A stretch of 64,000 bases of DNA from Serendipita indica DSM 11827 (lineage: Eukaryota > Basidiomycota > Agaricomycetes > Sebacinales > Serendipitaceae): the NCBI GenBank assembly GCA_910890315.1, contig CAJVGD010000002.1, positions 124,001-188,000 on the forward strand, read 5' to 3'. Made by a program: the position numbers and the translations under genes. Shown in pieces: positions 44,197-55,971 of this stretch (its first letter is position 1; every line of letters begins with the position of its first letter). The notes under the pieces were generated by a model. That model saw nothing but the letters and a program-made list of their open reading frames with translations. It was not told the DNA's origin and ran no database searches.

Positions 44197-46496
44197 CTAC
44201 TCTTCATCCGAGTCTGGTGGACCTCTTTCAATCTCTTCAAACTCGCTCTCGCCTTCGGCCTCTTCTTCCTCTTCTTCTTCCTCTTCTCCATAGCCATCCT
44301 CGTCTTCTTCCGTCTCTGAATCGTTTTCTTCCATCGACTCTTTGAGCTATAAAGAGTGTCGTTAGGCCAAAAGAAGAAGGGATAGATGGAGGCTTGCCAT
44401 TTCGAGAAGCTCGTGGCACTCGTTGAGATGGGCCATGACAATGCCTTGACCTCTGGTATCGATCCGTCTTTACCAATGAATTTGCCGTCTTTGACCATGC
44501 CATCGACTTGGAAGAGGGCCAATTGGTACTGAAGATAGTGAGTATGTGGGATGCCTTGGCCAAGGATGGACAATACCGGATAGAGCTCGCGTGGATGGAA
44601 CGGACCACCGTAACGGAGCACCTCATTCAACACCTTTTTGACCGTTGACAGTTTGTTCGCCTACCCCTCGTGAGTAAAAAAAAACCAGCCAGCGGAGCAA
44701 GACTCACAATCGGCATCAGTTCCTCCGAGACCGGCTCGCTCGAGGACAGTAGACTATAAATAAGACCATAGCACCTCCTGAGGAGATACAACAACACCTG
44801 GCAGACGCCCATCAGCGACCCAGTCTCGTTTCCGACAGACGCCACTCACGTATTGACCCTGGCCGGGCTTGCCATCGGGTGTGCCGCCCACGTTCCACTT
44901 GCCATCCTTGCGCATTTGATCAATGTCCCTGAGTGCGACTGCGTAATTGTACAGGTCGGTCTCGCGTAGTGTCCAGCGGTGCGTAAGCGACAGGCGCTCT
45001 AGCTCGCCTCGCATCTCCTTTAGCCTCTCGTAGACGGGCTTGAGCTCGTCAGAGAGGTTGATTTCATACCCTCGTGCCTTGATCTCGTGTGCAATATCGA
45101 AGCAGTCTTCGACGAGCGACGAGCAAATGGCCTGTGAGGGGGGCACGGACGATGCCCCAGGCCCGACGCAAAACTTGCCGTCGACGCGCTTGGCATCAAT
45201 CTTCCGTAGGTCATCAACGAGTTTCTGGAGCTCCGTCTTGGAGGGGTGCTCCTTGCTGGCGAGAGCAGCAAACTGACGTCTCATGGTGACTAGCTTTTGG
45301 TGAAGAGGAACGAGTTCTGGGGAGAGGACAGAGAGTGCGTCCATCATTTCTTGCAGAATGTCGTCTAGAGTTTTATGGTCGTCCGAGTCGCATCGCAAGA
45401 GGCCACGGGGAAGACGCGAATTAGGGTGGCATAGGTCCGATTCGCGTGTGGACAAAGGGCCGATGTGGGGATTACGTAGGTATCAGAACGTCAGTAAATG
45501 AAATGACGAGACGACAAGCGTGTAGGCGTGATAAGGGTGCGTGTATATGTGGGGAAGATTGGAATGCGGAGGACACGTGAGCCTCAGAGGACATGTGATG
45601 GATGAGCACATACCACACTGGTTCAACTTGCGTTCCAGAAGCTCAATCATTGCAGGTGGGTGGTTCTCCGCATCGTTTTGGACAATCTCTCGAAGCTCAG
45701 CAAGTCGCTTCTGAAATGGTCCAAGATCGGCCTCGCTGTAGACCATCGACTCGCGCATGTGGTCCAGAAGTTGCTGGAGAGTAATGTCAGTGAGTAGAAC
45801 ACGACGGTCGTACGGCCGACGAGTGAGGTCAGGGCCTGTGCGAAGCCGGTGGGTGGGGGCTGGTTCGTCGTGTAATACACACGTCAAAGACAAAGTGTAG
45901 CGCCTTATGTCCTTCATCATCCTGTCCCGAAGATTTTGGGGTGGGATATGGGGACCTGAAGTCGAGAATTGGAAGTCTTGGTCAGACCTCTCAACTCTTT
46001 TGTATCGCAAAAGTCCCGACAGAGGCGGGGTGCTGACATAGGACGTGACTTCGGACGTGCGACGATGAATAACACTCCGCCGAGAATAACCTCCGCCGTT
46101 GAGCCGCAGCAGCCATTACATTACGCCTTCGTTCGGCGACGAGTCGAAGAGGGAAAGCAAAAGACACAGGGGACTTACTCTGATACTAGCGACCTGTGAG
46201 TAAATGGCTGGGCATTCCTTGGTTCTCCCAATGGTGAGGAAGAAGAGCGAGAGGAGGGAGAAGACGTCGGCGAGCGTCGTATCCACTCGATTCGGCTGAT
46301 GCGGCTCAGAGTCTGCGCGCAGTTCATTCAAACGGTCGACTAGAAGAAAATAAGCGAGTGTCTAAAAGGTAAAGGGGTTGTACGCGCCCTGTTTGACCGT
46401 GGCTTGATAGAGATTGACTACATCTTGTGGTTTCACAAAGTCTGCCGTTTCTCGTTTGAGAGCTGTGAGACGGTTTCGTATGCTAGAGGTTGACAT
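44197..46496 (-). CDS. DUF2408 / UPF0662 family protein
   Basis: The protein begins MSTSSIRNRLTALKRETADF. Further segments that mark the family are TLADVFSLLSLFFLTIGR, HMRESMVYSEADLGPFQKRL, LSPELVPLHQKLVTMRRQ, HPSKTELQKLVDDLRKID, LTHRWTLRETDLYNYAVALRD, LRRCYGLIYSLLSSSEPVSE and, near the end, VMAHLNECHELLEMLKESME. These are the repeated helical hairpins of the fungal UPF0662 proteins (S. pombe C30C2.08 type). The C-terminus is a long Glu/Asp run ending PPDSDEE. Biochemical role unknown; localisation of relatives suggests cytoplasm. The gene is split into about seven exons with ordinary short introns. Confidence 0.9.
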
Positions 46497-46765
46497 CAGA
46501 ATTCTGTGTAGCGCGGCAGAGGTCCGTCTGAAACTACCCGCTGAGAGCCTCGAGAATGGGCGATTCCTCGATAGGGAAGCTCATTGTCGAAAGAAATTAA
46601 CTAGATGTTGTCGCGTCGTCAGGCTCTGCGTCGTCGTCGCGTACAGCGAGGTCAAGCACGGGCACGGTTGGGTCCAGAAGTGGCGTAAAGACTTTGGACC
46701 CTCTCGCAACAAGCCGCCGATTCTCAAACACGCCCTAGAGATCTCTCGAACGCAATAAGCATATA

Positions 46766-47438
46766 ATGGATAGAATCAAGCAAGTCCGTATCGTCCCCCA
46801 TCGACGCTTGTAGCGCGTTCTAGTTGGGCCCCCGTCGCTGATCCGCGTCACGCCTTGCAGAAACTCGATCAGTTCAAGGTTGATTTAGAGGCTGCAACGG
46901 ACCGTGCAGAGCTCGCAGAAGAGAAGAACAAGAAGCTGGAGCAAGCCCTCCTCGAGCGCGAACAAGAGATCCAGTCGCTCCGGCACAGACTTGACCTTGC
47001 AGAAGCAGAAAGTGAAAAGCTGGCTGCCGATCTCAAGACTGCAAAGATGGCATCGTCAGAAGGCGAGCACACGAGGAGCAACGCCGACAACTTGTCCCGC
47101 AAGGTTCAGCTGCTCGAGGACGAATTAGACAAGGCAGAAAAGAGTCTAAAGGAGACGACGGAAAAGTGCGTCTCCTTGCCGTGTCCTGGCCCAGATTGAC
47201 CCTGATCGCCATTGTGTTTGTAGACTCCGGCAAGTAGACGTCAAAGCCGAGCACTTTGAACGTCAAGCTCAGAGTGCTGAGCTTGAACGAGAGAAATGGG
47301 AAAGAAAGTACGAGGTAAGATGACTCTTGAGCCTCCTAATTGACCGGACCCTCACTCTCACTTCAGGAAGCTCTGGATAAGTGGAGGAAGAGTCAGGCAG
47401 AATTGGACGAGCTCGCTCGTAGCATGGATCAACTCTAA
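46766..47438 (+). CDS. TPM1: Tropomyosin
   Basis: Exons 46766-46783, 46861-47165, 47224-47314 and 47367-47438 give 161 residues, the usual length of short fungal tropomyosins. It starts MDRIKQKLDQFKVDLEAATD and is a continuous heptad coiled coil with the conserved NLSRKVQLLEDELDKAEKSL and LRQVDVKAEHFERQ, ending ELDELARSMDQL. Tropomyosin stabilises formin-made actin cables. The first exon carries only six codons, as in many fungal orthologues. It lies just upstream of a decayed copy. Confidence 0.95.
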
Positions 47439-47663
47439 ATGCTTGGTTCCGCCTACACTTCCTTATTCCACCTCAATACCTCTACGTATCTCGGCGTATG
47501 AAATCACATTCATCGTCTCACTATCCGATGCTGAGGGAGACTCTTCATGTAACAGAAATGTCTCGAGGTTGTCACGAAACGGCGAGGCTGGATCAGCCGC
47601 AACTTTGAACCCTCTCGCAGTGAGCCACCTCTTCAGAGGTCTATTTCACGTATATATCAAACG

Positions 47664-48112
47664 ATGAGCATATCGATGAACCCGCAGGTTGGCATCATGT
47701 CATCGACCTCAGCAACTGTCAGAGTGACTGCTAACGTGGCTACTTTGTAGCTTGAACTACTCGCAAAGAGAAACAAGACACTACAGTAGACTCTTCTCAA
47801 ACATGACCAGGAGATTGAGTCGTTGCGGCAGATACACAACCAGTCCCAGGCGGAGAACGTCAAGCTTATAGGCGACCTCAGAGAGGAAGCCGAAAAGGTT
47901 CAACAAAGTATTCAAGTGCTCGAAGATGATATGCAAATGACCCAGAAGCGTTTAACAGATATGACCATAAAGTGCGTCTTCCCCCGCCATTGCCAATTGA
48001 CGGTCCTAACGATCGATCCCTCGTCTCCGGATTCAAGCAGATGGAAGCCAAGGCGGAGCTCCTCGAACGTGAAATACAGATGCTCAAGGAGCAAAGAAGC
48101 AACGCCTCCTGA
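47664..48112 (+). pseudogene. Decayed tropomyosin-like tandem copy
   Basis: The stretch begins with a short ATG exon (MSISMNPQ) followed by an intron-like GTTGGC...TTTGTAG, the same gene layout as tropomyosin next door. The coding-like parts LELLAKRNKTLQ, LLKHDQEIESLRQIH, IQVLEDDMQMTQKRLTDM and MEAKAELLEREIQMLKEQ mirror the heptad pattern and order of tropomyosin (KNKKLEQ, EREQEIQSLRHRL, VQLLEDELDKAEKSL). An in-frame TAG follows KTLQ and the last splice junction changes frame, so a full product is not possible as read. Downstream of the TAG a shorter coiled coil could still be made from an internal ATG. It is probably an old tandem duplicate losing function. Confidence 0.6.
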
Positions 48113-48266
48113 GAAGTCTTATTCTAGTCTTGCGATTGATATCTCAATTAGGGCGTATCTACGTCTTAATATGTGATCAAAAGGGCTTGATTATATCACG
48201 CATCCATTACTAAACGCGCCCATCCTACGTAAGAGAACATTGCTCGCGACGTTCCGTCCAATACAT

Positions 48267-49126
48267 CTACTTATCCGCGGGGTCGAATTTAAGACTGACA
48301 CTGTTAACGCAATGGCGTTCGTCGGCTGAGAAAAGGTGAGCGAGGTCTATCAATCACCAAGAAGTAACACGAGCTTACTCGGCGTATCAAAATCTTCTCC
48401 TTTAAAGACGTGCTAAAACGTGTTAGAAATCGCAGCAACAACTTGTTTAAACGTACGCCAAGGTGGCCTCCACAGTTTGTGCAGGTTATCTCTGTTCTGG
48501 TAGTCGTCAGTCACAGAGATTATGACGCGTAGAATGTCACATACCTAACCATCCCAAAAGAGCGATCCTCGTGTCTAGAAAGTATCAACATCGGGTCAAG
48601 ACATGGAAACCACAAAGAAACCAACCTGCTGACTGCACCGGGAATTGCATCAAAGAAAGCAGGCCATCCACATCCACTAGAAAACTTGGTCGTTGATTTG
48701 TAAAGCGGGGCATTACAAGCTGATGACCGTGTCAATCATCGTCGTCCATACGTCAGCAACGAACACACGTACCGGCACAATGATATACTCCTAGAAAAAT
48801 TGGATCAGTAAAGAGGCAGGTTACAGAGCCATAGGAGACAGACCTTCGTCTTTGGTATGCTCGTATTCGCCAGTACCTGGCCTCTCGGTACCCTTTTGCC
48901 TAAGGATCCTAAACTGCTCCGGACTAAGGATCGCTCGCCACTCTTCTTCAGACTTGTTGACAGCGGGGTTTGTACTGGCGTTGGAAGACATTTGGGCAGA
49001 CTGTGAGGAACCTATGATGGCGATAGATGTGGTTCTATGAATAAGTCTTGTTATTCGCGGTGTAAATTGCCTGTAAACGATTGCTCGAAGCGTAAAAGCG
49101 CGGTAGAGGAGCGGAAAGAGTCGCAT
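48267..49126 (-). CDS. Methionine-R-sulfoxide reductase B, probably mitochondrial form
   Basis: MsrB signatures: [37 protein letters not shown], the zinc-ligand pairs CAGCD-type and [28 protein letters not shown], and the catalytic Cys in [12 protein letters not shown]. It reduces methionine-R-sulfoxide in damaged proteins. The longest ATG start (49126) adds [20 protein letters not shown], which is Arg-rich without acidic residues and looks like a mitochondrial presequence. A second in-frame ATG ([13 protein letters not shown]) would give a cytosolic form, so dual targeting by alternative starts is possible. Several very small exons in the middle were not all fixed. Confidence 0.9.
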
Positions 49127-49454
49127 GGGATTATGTAGCCACCCAAGCACAGCCAGACTTACTCAACTCCGAGTCCAACGAGGGGGCCGCAAAAACTGGA
49201 ATTTGGTAATCACAGACTATACGTATACAGTACGGAATTAGCATGGAGATGTGAAGGAGCCCCGGTGGAACAGACGTTTAACAATAAGATATCGGAAATG
49301 ACAGAGCAGCAGCGCAAAGAAACAAAAAAACAAAAAAGACTCGACGCGTGGCAGTAAATAGTACACAAGAGGTGACATACCAAGTGGCGCGACAGTAGAA
49401 TCCAGCCCTGTGCGCCTTGGCCAAAAGCGTCCGCGAGGAGAAGAGAGAGGGCCT
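49127..49454. other. Intergenic stretch, nothing recognised
   Basis: About 330 bp between two minus-strand genes, with an A-rich run near 49320-49340. No gene seen. Confidence 0.5.
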
Positions 49455-51729
49455 CTAGAGGCCAAACAACCATCGTCGCTTCTTTGTAGATCCGTCCTTT
49501 GAAATGCCCGACTTTTCGTCCCCGGACATGTCCAACCAATTCTCGTACTCGACCACCCCTCGCTTCGACTTGGATCCCTTGGCTTTGGCATGCGGGGGCG
49601 ACGGCGGTGACACATCCTTATTCCTCGACCGCTTCCCACTTCCCTTTTCATTCGAATGCTTGCTATTCATCGGTAACGGACTCGTGGGTTGCGGACTGGG
49701 CGCTTGCGCCACAGAGATGGACGACAGCGTCGCATTCGACATCCACCCACTCGAAGAGGCATCAGTCGTGTTGAGAATATTTCTCGAAAGCGGCACATTG
49801 GCAGCGACACTACCAGCAGCGGCAGCATGATCATCTAGTGACGATGCGCTGACCGGGATATGTAGGTTTTGCACTTGCCGCGGTCGTGTAGTTCGTGTTC
49901 GGCTCCGGGAATCCAGCGTACGAGGTGATTGAGGTCGCCGTTTCCTGTCAGAGGTTCCCAACACACTAGCAAGACCACCCTCGCTCGACAAGCTCTCGAC
50001 AGAAGCATCATCGTTGCTACGAACTGATTGCGTCTCCACGGTGTGCATTGATTCGGCATATGGTCGCATTTGTGGCGAATGGATCGATCCTTGAGATGGG
50101 GACATTGCCCTTCCTGCAATGGACGGATTCCGGGACCGATTTTTGTCAACAGAGGAAAATGGCGTAAAGGACGAGAGTGAAGATGTCGAGTTCATAGCAG
50201 AATGATGTGAGAGATTCATCTTGCTCGATAGAGGCGACGGTCCCTGCTGGGTTGCCAATCGACTAGGCGTCTGATGCTGGTGAGGCGTCGTGGAAAAGGG
50301 GTGATCCCCATCGTCATCATCCTCTTCTGCCCCTTGCAGTGAAGGCCACATGGACTGGTGCACGACGATGGGTGGTGCCTGATCGGATGAAGTAACAGCT
50401 CCCTTGGGTGCTCGAGTAGACGGGCTCATGCTTGACGATGCTTCTGCGATAGGATGCAATCCTTCCGGCCTTTCTACCTCGACAAACTTGCGCGGCTCCG
50501 GTGTTCGATAGCGCAGAGGGGACGGCGGCTTGATGGCCGGCGGAGGCGACGTGGGCGTAGAGACTGGTAACCTACGCGGGCTGGTTGCTTCATTTTCCGT
50601 TTCCTCTTCATCATCCTCTTCTTCTTCTTCCTCTTCGTCAGATCCAAATGGCATAAACGACCCATTGGCTTGGACGTGTGGAGCGGGATCATAGTAATTT
50701 CCCTCTAGACGCGCCAGGGCCTCGTTTCTACGCGAACGTTTGATTGCGGATCGTTGGGATGGAGTCATTGATTTAAACGTGCTAGCGCTCGCGATGCTGA
50801 TATTGCGATGAATGGCGCGTTGAGGGACCGGTGGCGGAGAGGACATGGCCGAGCCACTGGGAACCGAGGAACGCACGCGTGGCTCATACTCTGGTCGTGC
50901 GGGGATTGATTGGGCGATGGAGGGGACAGACCCTCGCGTCTTTGCGAGCTGAACGGACGGATCGAAGGAGAGTCGAGACGAGGAAGCGTCCAGGCGAACT
51001 TCCAAACGGGGTGGCTCGTCCGAAATAGAAGCCTTGACCATGTCAAGCGATACTGGTTCCGCCGTCATCCGCGAATTGTGCCGCGGCGCAGGCTGTGTGG
51101 GCGCATAGGCGTCAGAGTGAGTTGACGAGGTAGTTTGGTCCGTAGCGAACGGAGTATCTGTCATGGACAAGGGAGCATTTGCAAAACTCGCATAGAAGCT
51201 GTGAATAATATCAGCGAGGGGCATTTTGGCATGAGAAACAAGAGGAGCCCACTGACGGTGATTGCAATGAGGCCAGCCAGGCCGAGCTACCCACAGAGAT
51301 TGCACGGGTTTGACGAGAAAAATCGGATTGCTGATCGTTATGTACACGATTGATAGAAAGAGTTTGGTCATTGGCGTCGAGGGATAAGAAAGACTTTAAG
51401 TTTGTGCGTCTCGTGGCGGTCGTATCTGAGCGAAAGAGGACTGAAGGAGTAAAAGAAATGTTCTGGGAATTGCTAGACGATGGATGGCGCCGTAGACGCA
51501 TGTCAGCCGTTGTCGGACTCCAGGCGGGGAGCGAGGAGCGCCTGGAATAAAACGAATCGGTATCAACAGAAGGTCTTCGTTGGCCGATATTCATCGGAAA
51601 TTCCTTGTACCGCGACATGCTGGCAGGAGCGGCCGCTGTGTCAGGACGGGCATAGTGGGCACTGCGATTGGGATCGAGTCCAGCGGCGAAGAGAGACGAG
51701 TAAGATGCTAGACCGGCAGAGCTGCTCAT
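49455..51729 (-). CDS. Large Ser/Pro-rich disordered protein, function unknown
   Basis: I do not recognise a family. The chosen start (MSSSAGLASYSSLFAAGLDP, at 51729) is followed by a basic Ser-rich region, and one intron (about 51203-51261, GTCAGT...CACAG) links it to the long last exon. The exon carries many SP/TP sites, an acidic stretch (12 Glu/Asp around 50600) and a conserved-looking basic end (VVEYENWLDMSGDEK, TKKRRWLFGL). The frame is open for about 100 further codons upstream to 52044, but that part looks less coding. Likely an intracellular scaffold or phosphorylated regulator; low confidence in any role. Confidence 0.7.
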
Positions 51730-52622
51730 CGCACTCGACAGCGAGCAAGAGAACAAGAGCCAGCCGGTACTATTATGGCCAGGTCCAAGTGGTTTATCGG
51801 CGTCTGGCGGTTTCGACAAGCGGGGGAGTTTGACGACAGCAGCTAGTAGGCTGGTTATAAATGAAAGAGCAGAGCAACTAGCAGATAACACGGGTTTACT
51901 TGTTGGCCCTGGATGCCATGGCCGCCCTTTGTCCTCCCGGTCCGAGCTCCCCCCCCCGTACTTCTCACCAATGCTGAAAACAGACAACAGCGTATTCTCC
52001 GAAATTCGTCCATGTGCTTCATCTCCTGGCCGCCCGTAGATCATATTTGGCCACCACTCGTCCTCCGGTTATACTCAGCCCGGCCACAGCTTCAATACCC
52101 GACCAGCGGCATGCTGACGGCTTAGACATGGCAACTGCACGTCAATGTGTCCTGTCCTATATCGCCCAGATGCTCCATTTGACGGTCGCCTATCACCCTC
52201 CGGTTGACATGCCAAAGGCCGACGAATGCACAATCCTGAGTGAGTTGAAGAAGAAACGAGTCCGTTGCATCGTAGCCTAGAGGTCACCACCGTCGCAGCA
52301 GTACCCACAGTTAACGTCTCCCCTTATGAAGACCACAGCTGATCGGAAATCAATCATGTCCATTCGTAACCAGATTACAGACCTCTAGTCCTCAAACCCA
52401 TGAAGCGCTCGTAGTCCTTCTACCACTCGCCGATATTCTAGGAGGAGTTCGCCTACCTCGGCCAGCCTTAGGTCACCAGGCTCACACTCCAGGAAGCGTT
52501 CAACAGGTGGGGCTATTCTCATCGACGGAGACGGTGAGCTGGGTCGAGACGATGGTGGGAGAGCACTCGCGACGCCGAGAAGGGATGCCCGTTTGGACGC
52601 AGGCGATTGCTAAGGGACGTCT
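51730..52622. other. Intergenic stretch between two minus-strand genes
   Basis: About 0.9 kb. It includes a run of nine C near 51950. Several 60-90-codon frames without family features; a non-ATG-proximal extension of the neighbouring gene covers part of it. Confidence 0.45.
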
Positions 52623-55600
52623 TCAGTAGCGTTCCAGGGCTGAATGAAACCAGTTACGTACTGCATGGAGTGGGCTAGAATCCCTTGGTATCCTGCTACG
52701 CACCGAGACATTCGCAAGGCGGTCCGACAGACTCATGCGCTCTGATCGCCCAGAAGCATTGGCGTGTGCAGTCTTCTTGTCCCTGCTCTCTCCACTCATC
52801 ATGCTCGTAAAGCTCCTAATGCTTCTCGCGTCGCTTCTCGCACCAGTAGCACTCGGCGCCCGATCAGGCATCCCTGCCTGGTTCTCGCCCTCAGAGTGTG
52901 CTTCACTCTCCTCATCCTCACTTTCTTCGTCCGTGCCTCCATCACTCTCCCACTCTCATAGCCGACCTTGATCGAGCCGGGTCGTGATGGGACTTCCAGG
53001 AGCATCTGACCACTCTCCTCCGCATTTGCCCTCGACGCGAACCACCCGTAGTAACCCGATGAAGTGCTGGAAGCGTCGAGGTCACGCTCGCGATTGTGAA
53101 CTCGGTCCCTCGCCGTAACAGGCCAAAGCCTGGTCGCTGATAGTTCCATGGCGCGACCTCTGCAATCTGAGCGGTCAATGGTGATTGCTTTTCCGCAATA
53201 TTGCCTGCCGCAGCACCAGCTCCGCCTTCGTTGCCATTGTTGACCGACAAGAGACCCTTGATCGCAGAAAACGAGGAATCTACCACGTCGGTGAACACCT
53301 TATTCGCTGAACCGGCAAGTTCTTCAACCTGTTGGTTAACACGTCCCCTTAGGCGTGCCGCCGCGCTCAGAGGTGAAGTTGGGGAGCCTCCAGGACCGTC
53401 ACTGTGGAAGATGGCTGCATTTGGTGACAGTGGCAGCGGTGAGAGGTCCGCAACGCTCAGCACCCTGGAACTGTCAGCTAAGCCTAGTGCTGCTAGATCG
53501 ACATTCTCTAGGAACTCGACCACAGCGAGCAGGTTGATGAGGCAAAACCCCTCTTCACCTCCCTGACCAGAGCGCATTCGATAACGTTGAGTATACAGGA
53601 GGTGTGAGACAAGCTCTGGCGGGTTTGCCTTGACGACGGCATAGATGATGAATGGGAGGAGAATGTCGGATGCCACTGGAGTCTTGGATGATTTCGCGTC
53701 CTCTGAGGGAGACGACTCGGGAGCTGGAGCTGTCTTATCCTCCAAGGCTGCTTCACTAGCTTCTCGTGATGGTTGCGCAGAGCTCTCCTCTGGCAGTGTA
53801 GATAGGGAGCTGTCGAGGGCATGGCTTGGCTTTGGGCTCATGGGTTTGAACTGAGAGGCCATGGGCGTTGGTTCGGAATCCACCATTTCATCATCTGGTT
53901 TCAGGCGAATTGGGGGGAGTTTCGATAGGCCTTCAACTGCCGAGTTGTGGGCAGCCACAATGATCGCTGCCTTGTCGACTGGCGCTCTACAAGAGGCGTC
54001 TTCGAGACCTTGTAACACTATAACGGGACAATTATTTCAACAGCGTGTCGTCGCATGAGATGGTTGCTTCTCACCCTGCCCAACAGAAGTTACTACAGCC
54101 ATCACTTGCGTGCCGGCTTTGCCCACATCAATCCCGAGATGTTCTAGGCCAAGGTCAAGCATGTTGAGTGCAGCAATGCGTGACGATAGGGCTGCATCGT
54201 GTGATGCATCGTCGGACGACTTTTGGCGGAAGAGCCTGCACATCAATCAGCCAATTGCAGGCGAGCTAAGGCTGCCTTTTACCTGTCATAGAACAAGGCA
54301 CAAATAGCACGTTCTACTCTTTCCACCATCAGATGCCGTCGCTCTTCAGCTGCTGGATCGTGTGCGTTGGTCTGCTGATCAGCCGAGTTTGCTGCTTCCT
54401 TTGATAGCAACTCCTCTTCCAACGATGAATAGAATGCTTGGAAAGACTCTGAAGCCGTCTCTTGATTGGTCATATCTGGTTCAGGTATTGTAATCTTCAA
54501 TGTTTGTCGTGCTACAGGTTTCTTGACTTCGCCAGGTATGGGTGGGTGCAATGAGTTGGTAAACGCAATCGTCCGTTCAACCATCCACGATGGAAGGCCT
54601 GTCAAAGCCTCTCGAAGCTCGGCCTTGACGGAACTTGCAATCCCACGCAAAACGTCCTTGCGCTGGATTCGGCCTTGAATAACATAGGCGGAAACATCGA
54701 CCGTCTGAGGCTTGCTTTCAGTTTCTTCTACAGGTGTCGCTGGAGGAAGAGGAGACGGAGTGGTTGCTGGGGATGCACGCGCACCGAAGAGACTTGCGAA
54801 CGGGTTTAACCGCGCACTTGGAAGAACAGGTTTGTTCTGTGGTTTGCGTTGCGGTTGAGAAGGAAAAGGAAGCTCGGTATGAGGAGCTGGGACATTGAAG
54901 ACTGGATACTCTGGTTTGAGTGGTGCTACCAGGGGTGAGGGCAAGGGAGGGAGTGCCGCTAAAGCGGACATGCGAGATGCAATTGCCGTTAGAGATTGGA
55001 ATTGAGGAGAAGTAGGTGCAATGAATGACCGGAAAGTAAGAGTATTGCTGAGAAAACAGGTTAGAAGGGATTTCGCAACTGAGAGTATGCGTACTCTGAT
55101 ATTGATCCTCGCAGACCTGAAAGTGTTACGACAGGAATGTTCCGGTTGGTAGGGCCTGTGCAATACACGATGTGATCGCGAACATAATCTGGCGTGATGT
55201 TCTCATTGGGGATGGTCTGATCTAATGGCAATAAGAGCGTGGCCTGTACAACCAAAACCAAGTCAACAGCACGTTCCCTTATGCAAATTTGATGGTCCTA
55301 CTCTATTAGACGTCACAGCGGACCATATATCTTCCCAATCCGTGCCTTCTCCTTCTTGGTAGAGCTTTTCACAAATCGCCCAGCCAACGCTCCCAGCCGT
55401 AAGTTGTGCATCTTGAGCTGCAGCTCTCAGATTTTGAAGCTGTAGTTGAGGAGTCGCACTTCCTGCGGCACCGGCGGTGGGGGGCGATGGTTGGGCCGTC
55501 ACCTGCGAGGTCGATACACGGTGTCTAGGCGTATAAGGAACATATTTCGGTGACGAGGACTCTGTTGGAGATCCTGAAAGTGGCTGAGGTGACGAGACTG

Positions 55601-55793
55601 TCGTCGCAGGGGCTCTCAGATTGTTGATATCCGCAGCACTGTTGTTCCCGCTGCCTGTAGATGTTGGAGGAGGAGATAATAGTGGATGAGATGTGAGTGA
55701 TTCACGTGATGGGTTGTTATCACGGCTCAGTTGTCCTCCTTGAACACGTCCCAGAGAGGAAACCACGAATGGCGCGTCTTTGCGTGTCGTCAT
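52623..55793 (-). CDS. VPS9-domain protein, Rab5-type guanine nucleotide exchange factor
   Basis: The VPS9 core is clear in the C-terminal half: DILLPFIIYAVVKANPPELV, HLLYTQRYRMRSGQGGEEGF and LINLLAVVEFLENVDLAALG, the helices carrying the catalytic Asp and Tyr region. Upstream are a Ser/Pro-rich N-terminus (MTTRKDAPFVVSSLGR), an ATLLLPLDQTIPNENITPDY block, and a helical part (VKAELREALTGLPSWMVERT). Relatives activate endosomal Rab5/Vps21. The C-terminal end is written in three successive frames between about 52950 and 53110. The segments GQMLLEVPSRPGSIKVGYES and then GTDEESEDEESEAHSEGENQ look real, but I could not fix the two splices, so the last 150 residues are uncertain. The final helical end is VRNWFHSALERY. 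Confidence 0.85.
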
Positions 55794-55971
55794 TCTGTTA
55801 ATATGATTACGCGATGTCGATTGATATTGGATACTGGGCGTTGAGGTTATACTGGGATTCTGTACCAGACGACGTTGCTCATGGTCAGGTTCAAGTTACA
55901 TATTTGCCAAACTGAGGGGTGGAATTGCACGAATCGACCATTATAAGAGATAGAAACACGATACATGTAGT

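Noticed and set aside
51210-51290. Apparent membrane helix on the minus strand in the large disordered gene
   Set aside because: It is in a frame that needs two weak splices; a single good intron keeps the main frame and removes the helix.
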